64,000 bases of DNA from Allobosea psychrotolerans (GTDB taxonomy: Bacteria > Pseudomonadota > Alphaproteobacteria > Rhizobiales > Beijerinckiaceae), in contig NZ_PQFZ01000002.1 in NCBI RefSeq assembly GCF_002917105.1, positions 186,001 through 250,000 on the forward strand, in the 5' to 3' direction. Shown here piece after piece: positions 17,023-24,320 of the stretch; position 1 is the stretch's first letter, and each line of letters starts with the position of its first letter. The notes beneath the pieces were generated by a model. It did not search any database and was not told the DNA's origin. It saw nothing but the letters and a program-made list of their open reading frames with translations. The position numbers and the translations under genes are program-made.

Positions 17023-17475
17023 CTACTCCGGCTCAGGCACCTTCAAGATCACCGTCTCGTCGGGGCCGATCGCTCGGCCATCTTGTGTGCGGATGTCGAG
17101 CCGGACTGGCAGGCCCGTATCACGCTCGACCAGGGATGAGCGTTGCTCATCCGCCTCGAACAGATGACGCTCGCCCCATTGCCGGAGCGCCACCATCACC
17201 GGGAACAGGTCCCGGCCCATCTCGGTCAGGCGATATTCCTGGCGCACGGCGCCGGTCCCGGCAGGAACGAGCTCCAGGATGCCGCGCGAGACCAGCGTCC
17301 GCAGGCGGTCCGAGAGGATGTTCTTGGCGATGCCGAGGCTCTTCTGAAACTCGCCGAAGCGCGTCAGCCCATCGAAGGCGTCGCGCACGATCAGGAGCGA
17401 CCACCAGTCCCCGATCACATCGAGCGAGCGGGCACTGGGGCAGAAATCCGCTTTCAGGCTTCTCCGCCCAACCAT
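17023..17475 (-). CDS. HxlR-family winged-helix transcriptional regulator
   Basis: 150 residues with the HxlR pattern: 'CPSARSLDVIGDWWSLLIVRDAF', 'RFGEFQKSLGIAKNILSDRLRTLVSRGILE' (recognition helix and wing), 'YRLTEMGRDLFPVMVALRQWGERH'. HxlR proteins are small dimeric DNA-binding regulators, often responding to reactive aldehydes, thiols or quinones, and often divergent from the gene they control. Here the divergent gene is an MFS exporter. A GGTTT...AAACC palindrome lies in the shared promoter. A conserved Cys close to the N-terminus (Cys 12) could be redox-sensing, as in some family members. Confidence 0.92.
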   Translation of the reverse strand: MVGRRSLKADFCPSARSLDVIGDWWSLLIVRDAFDGLTRFGEFQKSLGIAKNILSDRLRTLVSRGILELVPAGTGAVRQEYRLTEMGRDLFPVMVALRQWGERHLFEADEQRSSLVERDTGLPVRLDIRTQDGRAIGPDETVILKVPEPE

Positions 17476-17551
17476 CGATGTCGCTCCAGGCTCACCCGAA
17501 CAGGTCTCGCGCCGGGTTGCATCATAAAACCGAAAAAGCTATGCGTCGATT

Positions 17552-17568
17552 GGTTTCATAATAAAACC
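17552..17568. promoter_or_regulatory. Candidate HxlR operator
   Basis: GGTTTCATAATAAAACC, a 17-base near-palindrome (GGTTT/AAACC arms), with a second half-copy CATCATAAAACC at 17520-17531, lies in the 113-base gap between the divergent HxlR and MFS genes. The AT-rich core stands out from the GC-rich surroundings. Confidence 0.5.
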
Positions 17569-17588
17569 TATTACCGCTGGAGCTTACG

Positions 17589-18905
17589 ATGCATGGACTG
17601 CACAAGGCGGCGCCCGCCGGCGCCGTCAACGATGGCGCGCGCCTTCAGGAGAGCGCCGATGGGCAGGCTCCAGATGGGCACATGGTCGCCGACGCCTCAT
17701 CACAGCCGTCCCGGCTGACGCGCCCGATCACCTTGCTGTTTGCGGTCGCAAGCGGGCTCGCCGTCGCCAACGCCTATTTCGCCCATCCCCTGCTCGATGT
17801 GATGGCGCAGGAACTCGGGCTGTCCCGGACGATCGCGGGCCTGATCGTCGGTGCGACCCAACTCGGTTATGGGCTGGGTCTGATCCTGCTGGTGCCGCTG
17901 GGCGATCTCGTCGATCGGCGCAGCCTCATCGTCGGTCAGTCGCTGCTGTCGGCTCTCGCGCTCGTTTCGGTCGGCTTCTCCTCGACAGCTGGGATGCTCC
18001 TGGGGTCGCTGGCCGCGCTTGGCTTGCTGGCTGTCGTCACGCAAACCCTTGTCGCCTATGCCGCGAGCCTGGCGCAGCCGGCCGAGCGCGGCCAGGTCGT
18101 CGGGATCGTCACGAGCGGCATCGTCCTCGGCATCCTGCTGGCCCGAACCGCCGCCGGGCTCCTGACCGATCTGTCGGGATGGCGCACGGTCTATCTCGTC
18201 TCCGCGGCCTTGACGCTGGTGATCGCCGGCCTGCTCCATAAAGCCCTGCCCCGGCAGGAGCACTTGCCCAGGACGATCTCCTATCCGCGCCTGATCGGCT
18301 CGCTCGTCACCCTCTTCGTCGATGAGCCGGTGCTGCGCATCCGCGCCGTGATCGCGATGCTGATCTTCGCCAACATCACGACGCTGCTCACGCCGCTGGT
18401 CTTGCCGCTGAGCGCGCCGCCCTTCTCGCTGTCTCACACCGAAGTCGGCCTCTTCGGCCTCGCCGGTGCCGCAGGGGCGCTTGGCGCCGCCAGGGCCGGG
18501 CGCTGGGCGGATCAGGGGCTGGGCCAGCGCATCACCGGCCTGGCGCTCGGCCTCATGCTCTTGGCCTGGCTGCCGATCTCATGGCTGGGACACTCGATCC
18601 TGTGGCTGATCCTCGGCGTCGTCATCATCGATTTCGGGCTGCAGGCGACCCATGTGACCAACCAGGGCATGATCTACCGCGTCAGGCCGGAGGCGCAGAG
18701 CCGGCTGACGGCCGCCTATATGGTGTTCTACTCCATCGGCAGCGCGCTCGGCTCATCCGTCTCCACCATCGTCTATGCGCATGCAGGCTGGAACGGCGTC
18801 TGCCTGCTCGGCGCAGGCATCAGCGCGCTGACGATCGCCTTCTGGTTCGCGACCTTGCGGGCCACGCCTGCAATGGCCACAGGGCGCGCGATCGCGGCCG
18901 AGTGA
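17589..18905 (+). CDS. MFS transporter (DHA1-type, drug or sugar efflux)
   Basis: 438 residues with about 12 hydrophobic segments. The motif-A-like loop is 'GDLVDRRSLIVG' between TM2 and TM3, and motif C-like Gly/Pro residues follow in 'GIVTSGIVLGILLARTAAG', typical of proton antiporters of the DHA1/AraJ-type. A GGAG lies seven bases before the ATG at 17589. The first 35 residues before TM1 are hydrophilic and may be over-long; a Met at about residue 35 is an alternative. It is divergent from an HxlR regulator that probably controls it. Substrate unknown. Confidence 0.88.
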   Translation: MHGLHKAAPAGAVNDGARLQESADGQAPDGHMVADASSQPSRLTRPITLLFAVASGLAVANAYFAHPLLDVMAQELGLSRTIAGLIVGATQLGYGLGLILLVPLGDLVDRRSLIVGQSLLSALALVSVGFSSTAGMLLGSLAALGLLAVVTQTLVAYAASLAQPAERGQVVGIVTSGIVLGILLARTAAGLLTDLSGWRTVYLVSAALTLVIAGLLHKALPRQEHLPRTISYPRLIGSLVTLFVDEPVLRIRAVIAMLIFANITTLLTPLVLPLSAPPFSLSHTEVGLFGLAGAAGALGAARAGRWADQGLGQRITGLALGLMLLAWLPISWLGHSILWLILGVVIIDFGLQATHVTNQGMIYRVRPEAQSRLTAAYMVFYSIGSALGSSVSTIVYAHAGWNGVCLLGAGISALTIAFWFATLRATPAMATGRAIAAE

Positions 18906-18967
18906 TCGAGCCGGAGCGGCCCGGCTGAACCGCGCCGCGATCTAAAGCTGCTTGCTAGAGCTTCCTG

Positions 18968-19351
18968 CTAAAGCTTCTTGCCGTCCGGGCCGAACTGCTT
19001 GAGGAAGGCGGTGAGGTCCTTGATCTCCTGCTCGTTCTTGATGCCGGCGAAGATCATCTTGGTGCCCGGGATCTTGGCCTTGGGGTCCTTGATGTATTCG
19101 GCGAAGGTCGCCTCGTCCCAGGTGATGCCGGAATTCTTGTTGGCCGCGGAGTAGCTATAGCCCTCGACCGAGCCGGAGTGCCGCCCGATCAGGCCGTTGA
19201 GCTGAGGGCCGACCAGGTTCTTGGCGCCCTCGCCGGTCTGATGACAGGCGCGGCACTTGTTCCAGGAGCGCTCGCCGGCGCTGATGTCCTGGGCCAGGGC
19301 CGGCAGGATGGCGGTGGCGGAGATCAGGATGGCGCAGGCGATCGCTTTCAT
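18968..19351 (-). CDS. Class I cytochrome c (soluble, periplasmic)
   Basis: 127 residues with a Sec signal peptide ending in ALAQ (about residues 1-20) and one haem attachment site CRACH (Cys 33, Cys 36, His 37). The distal ligand is probably Met 99 in PGTKMIFAG. Length and motif order match cytochrome c2/c550-like electron carriers. It stands alone, convergent with the MFS gene. The stop codon is the first of three TAGs spaced 13 bases apart, which close all three frames. The redox partner cannot be told from context. Confidence 0.93.
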   Translation of the reverse strand: MKAIACAILISATAILPALAQDISAGERSWNKCRACHQTGEGAKNLVGPQLNGLIGRHSGSVEGYSYSAANKNSGITWDEATFAEYIKDPKAKIPGTKMIFAGIKNEQEIKDLTAFLKQFGPDGKKL

Positions 19352-19633
19352 CGGGCTTCCTTCGAGGCTGGGCTAGGGCCGCACCGGCGAATAGGGGCGC
19401 GGGAGAATCGTTGCGGACTGCGAATTGTTCTAACCTGCGAATATGGAAATCCCGAGAAGCTGGCGGCCGCATGTCCCGCCCGTCAGCTCGCATTCTCGGG
19501 ATGAGGCGCCGCGACAGCTCTTCCTTCGCACAGATTCCACGCCCCCTCATTGCCATAGCCTCGCTCGTAGCTCGAACGGATGTCGTTGCGCTGCATCAAA
19601 TGCGCGCCGCCTGAGGGTGCTGATGGTTTCGAT

Positions 19634-19652
19634 CTTTATGCCGCCTTTATGC
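19634..19652. promoter_or_regulatory. Candidate KdpE-binding tandem repeat
   Basis: Two exact copies of CTTTATGC start 11 bases apart, about one helical turn, some 80 bases upstream of the first kdp ORF. KdpE sites in other bacteria are T-rich direct repeats of similar layout. The assignment is inference. Confidence 0.4.
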
Positions 19653-19700
19653 GCTGCCCTGCCCTTCCGGCTCGACCCTTGAGCCCTCCGGGCACCATCT

Positions 19701-19722
19701 CTCCGGTCTAACCTGACCGGAG
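19701..19722 (+). promoter_or_regulatory. Leader hairpin covering the ribosome-binding site of the first kdp ORF
   Basis: CTCCGGTC (19701-19708) and GACCGGAG (19715-19722) form a perfect 8-base stem with a 6-base loop. The distal arm contains the GGAG that serves the ATG at 19731, so the stem could limit translation initiation. Confidence 0.45.
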
Positions 19723-19730
19723 TAAGGCTC

Positions 19731-19814
19731 ATGGCCGACATCCTTTATCTCGCGCTGGGAACCGGAGCCTTCGTGCTCTTCGGTTGCTACGCAACGCTGC
19801 TGCGCAAGGTCTGA
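19731..19814 (+). CDS. Small single-span membrane protein upstream of kdpF
   Basis: 27 residues, MADILYLALGTGAFVLFGCY then ATLLRKV, almost entirely one transmembrane helix with a basic tail. GGAG/AAGG precedes the ATG. It ends five bases before the kdpF start and reads in the same direction, so it belongs to the kdp operon. Similar tiny 'DILYLALG...' ORFs precede kdpF in other alphaproteobacteria from memory, but no function is assigned. A second KdpF-like accessory peptide is the simplest idea. Confidence 0.7.
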   Translation: MADILYLALGTGAFVLFGCYATLLRKV

Positions 19815-19819
19815 CGATC

Positions 19820-19906
19820 ATGGCGCTCACCTGGCTTTACGCGACTGCGGCCCTCGGGCTGGCGGTCTACATGGTCGCCGCGCTTCTGCGCCCCGACCGC
19901 TTCTGA
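19820..19906 (+). CDS. kdpF: K+-transporting ATPase small subunit KdpF
   Basis: 28 residues, one transmembrane helix ending in the diagnostic ALLRPDRF, matching KdpF, the peptide that stabilises the KdpABC complex in the inner membrane. It lies between the 27-residue membrane ORF and kdpA, with AAGGAGA before kdpA. Length equals the family norm (about 29). Confidence 0.9.
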   Translation: MALTWLYATAALGLAVYMVAALLRPDRF

Positions 19907-19932
19907 CCTCAAAATCATAAGGAGACCTCGCA

Positions 19933-21648
19933 ATGGATTGGCGGGGCTGGGCCGAGATCGTTTTCACGATCGCGTTGACGGTGGCCATGGGTTGGCCGCT
20001 CGGTATCTTCATGGCGCGCGTCTGGGCGGGCGAGCGAACCTGGCTCGATCCGGTGCTGCGGCCGGTCGAGGCGCTCGCCTATGCCGGCTTCGGCATCGAC
20101 CGCAACAAGGGCCAGAACTGGCTGGGCTATGCCGGGGCCGTGCTTGCCTTCAGCGCCGCCGGCTTCGTGCTGCTTTATCTGCAGCTGCGCTTCCAGAACC
20201 TGCTGCCGCTCAATCCGCAGGGCTTCGACGGGCTGTCGCCGCATCTCGCCTTCAACACGGCGGTCAGCTTCGTCACCAATACGAACTGGCAGTCCTATGC
20301 CGGCGAGGCGACGATGAGCCATCTCAGCCAGATGGCCGGCTTGACCGTGCATAACTTCGTCTCGGCCGGCACGGGTCTGGCGATCGCGGCTGCAGTCGCA
20401 CGCGCCTTCGCCACCGATCGCGGCGAGAACCTCGGCAATTTCTGGGTCGATCTGACGCGCACCACGCTCTATGTGCTGCTGCCGCTCTCGATCGTGACCG
20501 CGCTCGTGCTGGTCGCGGCCGGCGTACCGCAGACCCTGCTCGCCAATGTCGAAGCCTCGACCATCGAGGGCGCCAAGCAGGTGATCTCGCTGTTCCCGGC
20601 CGCCTCGCAGGAGGCGATCAAGCAGTGGGGCACCAATGGCGGCGGCATCTTCAACGTCAACTCGGCGCACCCCTTCGAGAACCCGACGCCCTTCACCAAC
20701 CTGATCGAGGCGACCTCGATCAACGCGCTCGCCTTCGGCACCGTGATCGCTTTCGGGCGCATTGCCGGGGCGCGCAAGGAGGCCAAGGCGCTGATCGCGG
20801 TGATGATCATCCTCGTCGGTGCCGCCGCCGCCGCGATCTATGCTTCGGAGACGCTGACGCCGCAGCCCGCGATGATCGCGGCCGGCATCACCGACGCTCC
20901 CTCCAACATGGAGGGCAAGGAGGTCCGCTTCGGGCCGGCCGCCTCATCGGTCTGGGCGGCGCAGACGACCGGGGCTTCGAATGGCTCGGTCAACGCCATG
21001 CATGGCAGCTTCATGCCGCTCGGCGGCGGCGTCGCGATGTTCATGATCCAGCTCGGCGAGGTCCTGCCGGGCGGCGTCGGCTCCGGCCTCTACGGCATGG
21101 TGGTGATGGCGCTGCTCGCGGTCTTCGTCGCGGGGTTGATGGTCGGGCGCACGCCTGAATATCTCGGCAAGAAGGTCGAGGCGCGCGAGATCAAGTTCGC
21201 CATGCTTGCGGTGCTGATCCTGCCGCTCGCCATTCTCGGCTTCTCCGCCATCGCCGCCGTGCTGCCGGTCGCGCTCGAGGGCCTGCTGAACAAGGGGCCG
21301 CACGGGCTGTCCGAGATCCTCTACGCCTATTCGTCGGCGGCGGGGAACAACGGCTCCGCCTTTGCCGGGCTGACCGCCAACGCCCCCTGGTGGAACACGA
21401 CGCTGGCCATCGGCATGCTGCTCGGCCGCTTCGCCTATATCGTGCCGGTGCTCGCCATCGCCGGCGCGCTCGCGGCCAAGCCGAAGCTTCAGCCCACCGC
21501 CGGCACCTTGCCGAGCGACAGCCCGCTCTTTGTCGGCCTGCTCATCGGCATCGTCCTGATCCTGGGCGGCCTGCAATTCTTCCCCGCGCTCGCTCTGGGC
21601 CCGATCGTCGAGCATTTCCAGCTGCTTGCGGCTGCGGCTTCACGCTGA
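19933..21648 (+). CDS. kdpA: K+-transporting ATPase subunit A (channel subunit)
   Basis: 571 residues. The K+-selective pore subunit of the Kdp pump, related to Trk/Ktr channels. It has multiple membrane helices and the selectivity-filter-like repeats '[14 protein letters not shown]', '[21 protein letters not shown]', '[10 protein letters not shown]' and '[14 protein letters not shown]'. AAGGAGA lies before the ATG. It is followed after 21 bases by kdpB. The size agrees with characterised KdpA (about 557). Works with KdpB, KdpC and KdpF to take up K+ at very low external levels. Confidence 0.97.
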   Translation: MDWRGWAEIVFTIALTVAMGWPLGIFMARVWAGERTWLDPVLRPVEALAYAGFGIDRNKGQNWLGYAGAVLAFSAAGFVLLYLQLRFQNLLPLNPQGFDGLSPHLAFNTAVSFVTNTNWQSYAGEATMSHLSQMAGLTVHNFVSAGTGLAIAAAVARAFATDRGENLGNFWVDLTRTTLYVLLPLSIVTALVLVAAGVPQTLLANVEASTIEGAKQVISLFPAASQEAIKQWGTNGGGIFNVNSAHPFENPTPFTNLIEATSINALAFGTVIAFGRIAGARKEAKALIAVMIILVGAAAAAIYASETLTPQPAMIAAGITDAPSNMEGKEVRFGPAASSVWAAQTTGASNGSVNAMHGSFMPLGGGVAMFMIQLGEVLPGGVGSGLYGMVVMALLAVFVAGLMVGRTPEYLGKKVEAREIKFAMLAVLILPLAILGFSAIAAVLPVALEGLLNKGPHGLSEILYAYSSAAGNNGSAFAGLTANAPWWNTTLAIGMLLGRFAYIVPVLAIAGALAAKPKLQPTAGTLPSDSPLFVGLLIGIVLILGGLQFFPALALGPIVEHFQLLAAAASR

Positions 21649-21669
21649 GCCGACAAAGGAAACCCAATC

Positions 21670-23706
21670 ATGTCCATGTCTTTCGTCAAATCCGGCGCGA
21701 TCGACCGGAGCGTCGTGACGACCGCGCTGAAGAGCGCCTTCGTCAAGCTCGATCCGCGCGCGCTGACCGGCAACCCGGTGATCCTCGCAACCGAGGTGGT
21801 GGCAGTGCTCGCCACCGTCTCGGCCGGCGTCGCCATCGCCGGCGGCCTGCCGGCCAGCTTCCCGATCCAGATCGCGGCCTGGCTCTGGCTGACCGTGCTG
21901 TTCGCCAATTTCGCCGAGGCCATCGCCGAAGGGCGCGGCAAGGCGGCGGCCGACAGCCTGCGCGCCACCCGCGTCACCACCAGGGCCAAGCTGATCATCG
22001 ACGCCGCCCGCAACGCGATCGTCCCGACGCCGGCTCATGAACTCGTGCCGGGCGATGTCGTGCTGGTCGAGGCCGGCGACGTCATCCCCGCCGATGGCGA
22101 GATCATCGAGGGCGTCGCCTCGGTCAACGAGGCTGCGATCACCGGCGAATCCGCCCCCGTCATCCGCGAGAGCGGCGGCGATCGCTCGGCCGTCACCGGC
22201 GGCACCACGGTCGTCTCCGACTGGCTCAAGGTGAAGGTCACCTCGCAGCAGGGCTCTTCCTTCCTCGATCGCATGATCGCGATGGTGGAAGGCGCCGACC
22301 GCCGCAAGACGCCCAATGAGCTCGCGCTCGCCGTGCTGCTGGCCGGGCTGACGCTGGTCTTCCTGATCGCCGTCGTGACGCTGACCGGGCTTGGGGCGTT
22401 CTCGGGCGTGACGCTCGATCCCATGGTTCTCGGCGCGCTCTTCGTGACGCTGATCCCGACCACGATCGGCGGGCTGCTCAGCGCGGTCGGCATCGCCGGC
22501 ATGGACCGGCTGCTCAAGGTCAATGTGCTCGCAACCTCCGGCCGCGCGGTCGAGGCGGCCGGCGACGTCGACACGCTGCTGCTCGACAAGACCGGCACCA
22601 TCACCTTCGGCAACCGCATGGCGGTCGAGGTCGTCCCGGCCCCCGGCGTGCGGCCCGATGCGGCGCTGCGCGCGGCGCTGATCGCCTCGCTTGCCGACGA
22701 GACGCCCGAAGGCCGCTCGATCGTCGAGCTCGCCCGCAACCAGGGCGTCACAGCGCAAGCCCCGGCGGGGGCGACCTCGATCCCATTCAGCGCCATGACG
22801 CGCCAGTCCGGCCTCGATGCCGACGGCAAGTCCTGGCGCAAGGGCGCGGTCGATGCGGTCATCCGCTCGCTCGATCTCTCCGAGAGCCAGATTCCCGCCG
22901 AACTGCGCCAGGCGGTCGACCGCGTCGCGCGGTCCGGCGGCACGCCGCTCGCCGTCAGCGAGAACGGCGCGCTGGTCGGCGTCATCCATCTCAAGGATGT
23001 GGTGAAGCCCGGCGTCAAGGACCGCTTCGCCGATCTGCGCCGCATGGGCGTGCGCACCGTCATGATCACCGGCGACAACCCGGTGACCGCGGCGGCCATC
23101 GCCTCCGAGGCCGGCGTCGACGATTTCCTCGCCGAGGCGACGCCCGAGGACAAGCTGCGCATCATCCGCACCGAGCAGGCCAAGGGCCGGCTGGTCGCGA
23201 TGTGCGGCGACGGCGCCAACGATGCGCCGGCCCTGGCGCAAGCCGATGTCGGCGTCGCCATGCAGACCGGCGCGCAGGCCGCCCGCGAGGCCGGCAACAT
23301 GGTCGATCTCGACTCGGACCCGACCAAGGTCCTGGAGATCGTCGAGGTCGGCAAGCAGCTCCTGATCACGCGCGGGGCGTTGACGACCTTCTCGATCGCC
23401 AACGACGTGGCGAAGTATTTCGCCATCATCCCGGCGATGTTCGTCGTCGCCCTGCCCTCGCTCGGCGCGATGAACATCATGGGCCTGTCGAGCCCGCAGA
23501 GCGCCATCCTCTCGGCGGTGATCTTCAACGCGCTGGTCATCGTCGCGCTGATCCCGCTTGCGCTGCGCGGCGTGCGCTACCGGGCGATCGGGGCCGCCAA
23601 GCTGCTCTCGCGCAACCTCACCATCTACGGCATCGGCGGGCTGATCGCGCCCTTCGTCGGCATCAAGCTGATCGACATGATCGTCGCGGCGCTGAAGCTC
23701 GCCTGA
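21670..23706 (+). CDS. kdpB: K+-transporting P-type ATPase subunit B
   Basis: 678 residues. The catalytic P-type ATPase of Kdp: phosphorylation motif DKTGTIT with Asp at about 306, actuator TGES (in '[14 protein letters not shown]'), nucleotide-binding 'KGAVDAV', hinge '[10 protein letters not shown]' and '[19 protein letters not shown]'. ATP hydrolysis drives K+ passed through KdpA. AAAGGAAA lies upstream of the ATG. It shares the operon with kdpA and kdpC, and the length is normal (about 682). A conserved Ser in TGES is the inhibitory phosphorylation site in E. coli and is present here. Confidence 0.97.
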   Translation: MSMSFVKSGAIDRSVVTTALKSAFVKLDPRALTGNPVILATEVVAVLATVSAGVAIAGGLPASFPIQIAAWLWLTVLFANFAEAIAEGRGKAAADSLRATRVTTRAKLIIDAARNAIVPTPAHELVPGDVVLVEAGDVIPADGEIIEGVASVNEAAITGESAPVIRESGGDRSAVTGGTTVVSDWLKVKVTSQQGSSFLDRMIAMVEGADRRKTPNELALAVLLAGLTLVFLIAVVTLTGLGAFSGVTLDPMVLGALFVTLIPTTIGGLLSAVGIAGMDRLLKVNVLATSGRAVEAAGDVDTLLLDKTGTITFGNRMAVEVVPAPGVRPDAALRAALIASLADETPEGRSIVELARNQGVTAQAPAGATSIPFSAMTRQSGLDADGKSWRKGAVDAVIRSLDLSESQIPAELRQAVDRVARSGGTPLAVSENGALVGVIHLKDVVKPGVKDRFADLRRMGVRTVMITGDNPVTAAAIASEAGVDDFLAEATPEDKLRIIRTEQAKGRLVAMCGDGANDAPALAQADVGVAMQTGAQAAREAGNMVDLDSDPTKVLEIVEVGKQLLITRGALTTFSIANDVAKYFAIIPAMFVVALPSLGAMNIMGLSSPQSAILSAVIFNALVIVALIPLALRGVRYRAIGAAKLLSRNLTIYGIGGLIAPFVGIKLIDMIVAALKLA

Positions 23707-23729
23707 TCGCTCATCAAAGGACAACGACC

Positions 23730-24320
23730 ATGTGGTCCCATCTTCGCCCCGCCATCGTCTCGATGGTCTTCTTCACGCTCCTGTTCGGGCTCGCCTATCC
23801 GCTCGGCGTCACCGGGCTCTCCCAGGCGCTGTTTCCGGCGCAGGCCGGCGGCTCGCTGATCCGCAACCAGGCCGGCGAGATCATCGGCTCGGAATGGATC
23901 GGCCAGAGCTTCGCCGGCGAGGCTTATCTGCGGCCCCGCCCCTCGGCGGCCGGCAAGGACGGCTATGACGCGGCCAATTCCTCCGGCTCCAATTTCGGGC
24001 CGATGAACGAGGATCTCGCCACGCGCATCAAGACCGATGCCGATGCGATCCGCGCCGCTGACGGCGCTGGCCCGCTGCCGGCCGATGCCGTTCAAGCATC
24101 GGGTTCGGGTCTCGACCCGCATATCTCGCCGGAGAACGCGGCGCGCCAGATCGAGCGCATCGCCAAGGCGCGCGGCGCCCAGCCGGCGCAGGTCGCCGAG
24201 ATCATCGCCCAGAACACGCAAGGTTATCTGCTCGGGTTCATCGGCCGGCCGCGCGTCAACGTGCTGACTGCCAATCTCGCCCTCGACGCGCGCTATCCGA
24301 AGGCTCAAGCTAAGCCGTAA
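23730..24320 (+). CDS. kdpC: K+-transporting ATPase subunit C
   Basis: 196 residues: one N-terminal membrane helix (about residues 7-30) and a periplasmic domain with family marks 'GSEWIGQSF...YLRPRPSAAG', 'SSGSNFGPMN' and 'ASGSGLDPHISPENA'. KdpC stabilises the complex and increases ATP affinity. The ATG at 23730 follows AAAGG by seven bases. Its stop TAA overlaps the ATG of kdpD by one base (TAATG), so structural and regulatory genes are translationally coupled. Confidence 0.96.
   Translation: MWSHLRPAIVSMVFFTLLFGLAYPLGVTGLSQALFPAQAGGSLIRNQAGEIIGSEWIGQSFAGEAYLRPRPSAAGKDGYDAANSSGSNFGPMNEDLATRIKTDADAIRAADGAGPLPADAVQASGSGLDPHISPENAARQIERIAKARGAQPAQVAEIIAQNTQGYLLGFIGRPRVNVLTANLALDARYPKAQAKP

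Larger units (their letters stand above)
19352..19730. other. Intergenic region upstream of the kdp operon
   Basis: 379 bases with no credible gene. It holds the divergent cytochrome c and kdp leaders, a tandem CTTTATGC pair (19634-19652) and a hairpin at 19701-19722 just before the first kdp ORF. Confidence 0.6.

Noticed and set aside
21640..23724. A 694-codon minus-strand open frame opposite kdpB
   Set aside because: It is a shadow of kdpB; kdpB has full P-type ATPase motifs and the antisense reading has none.
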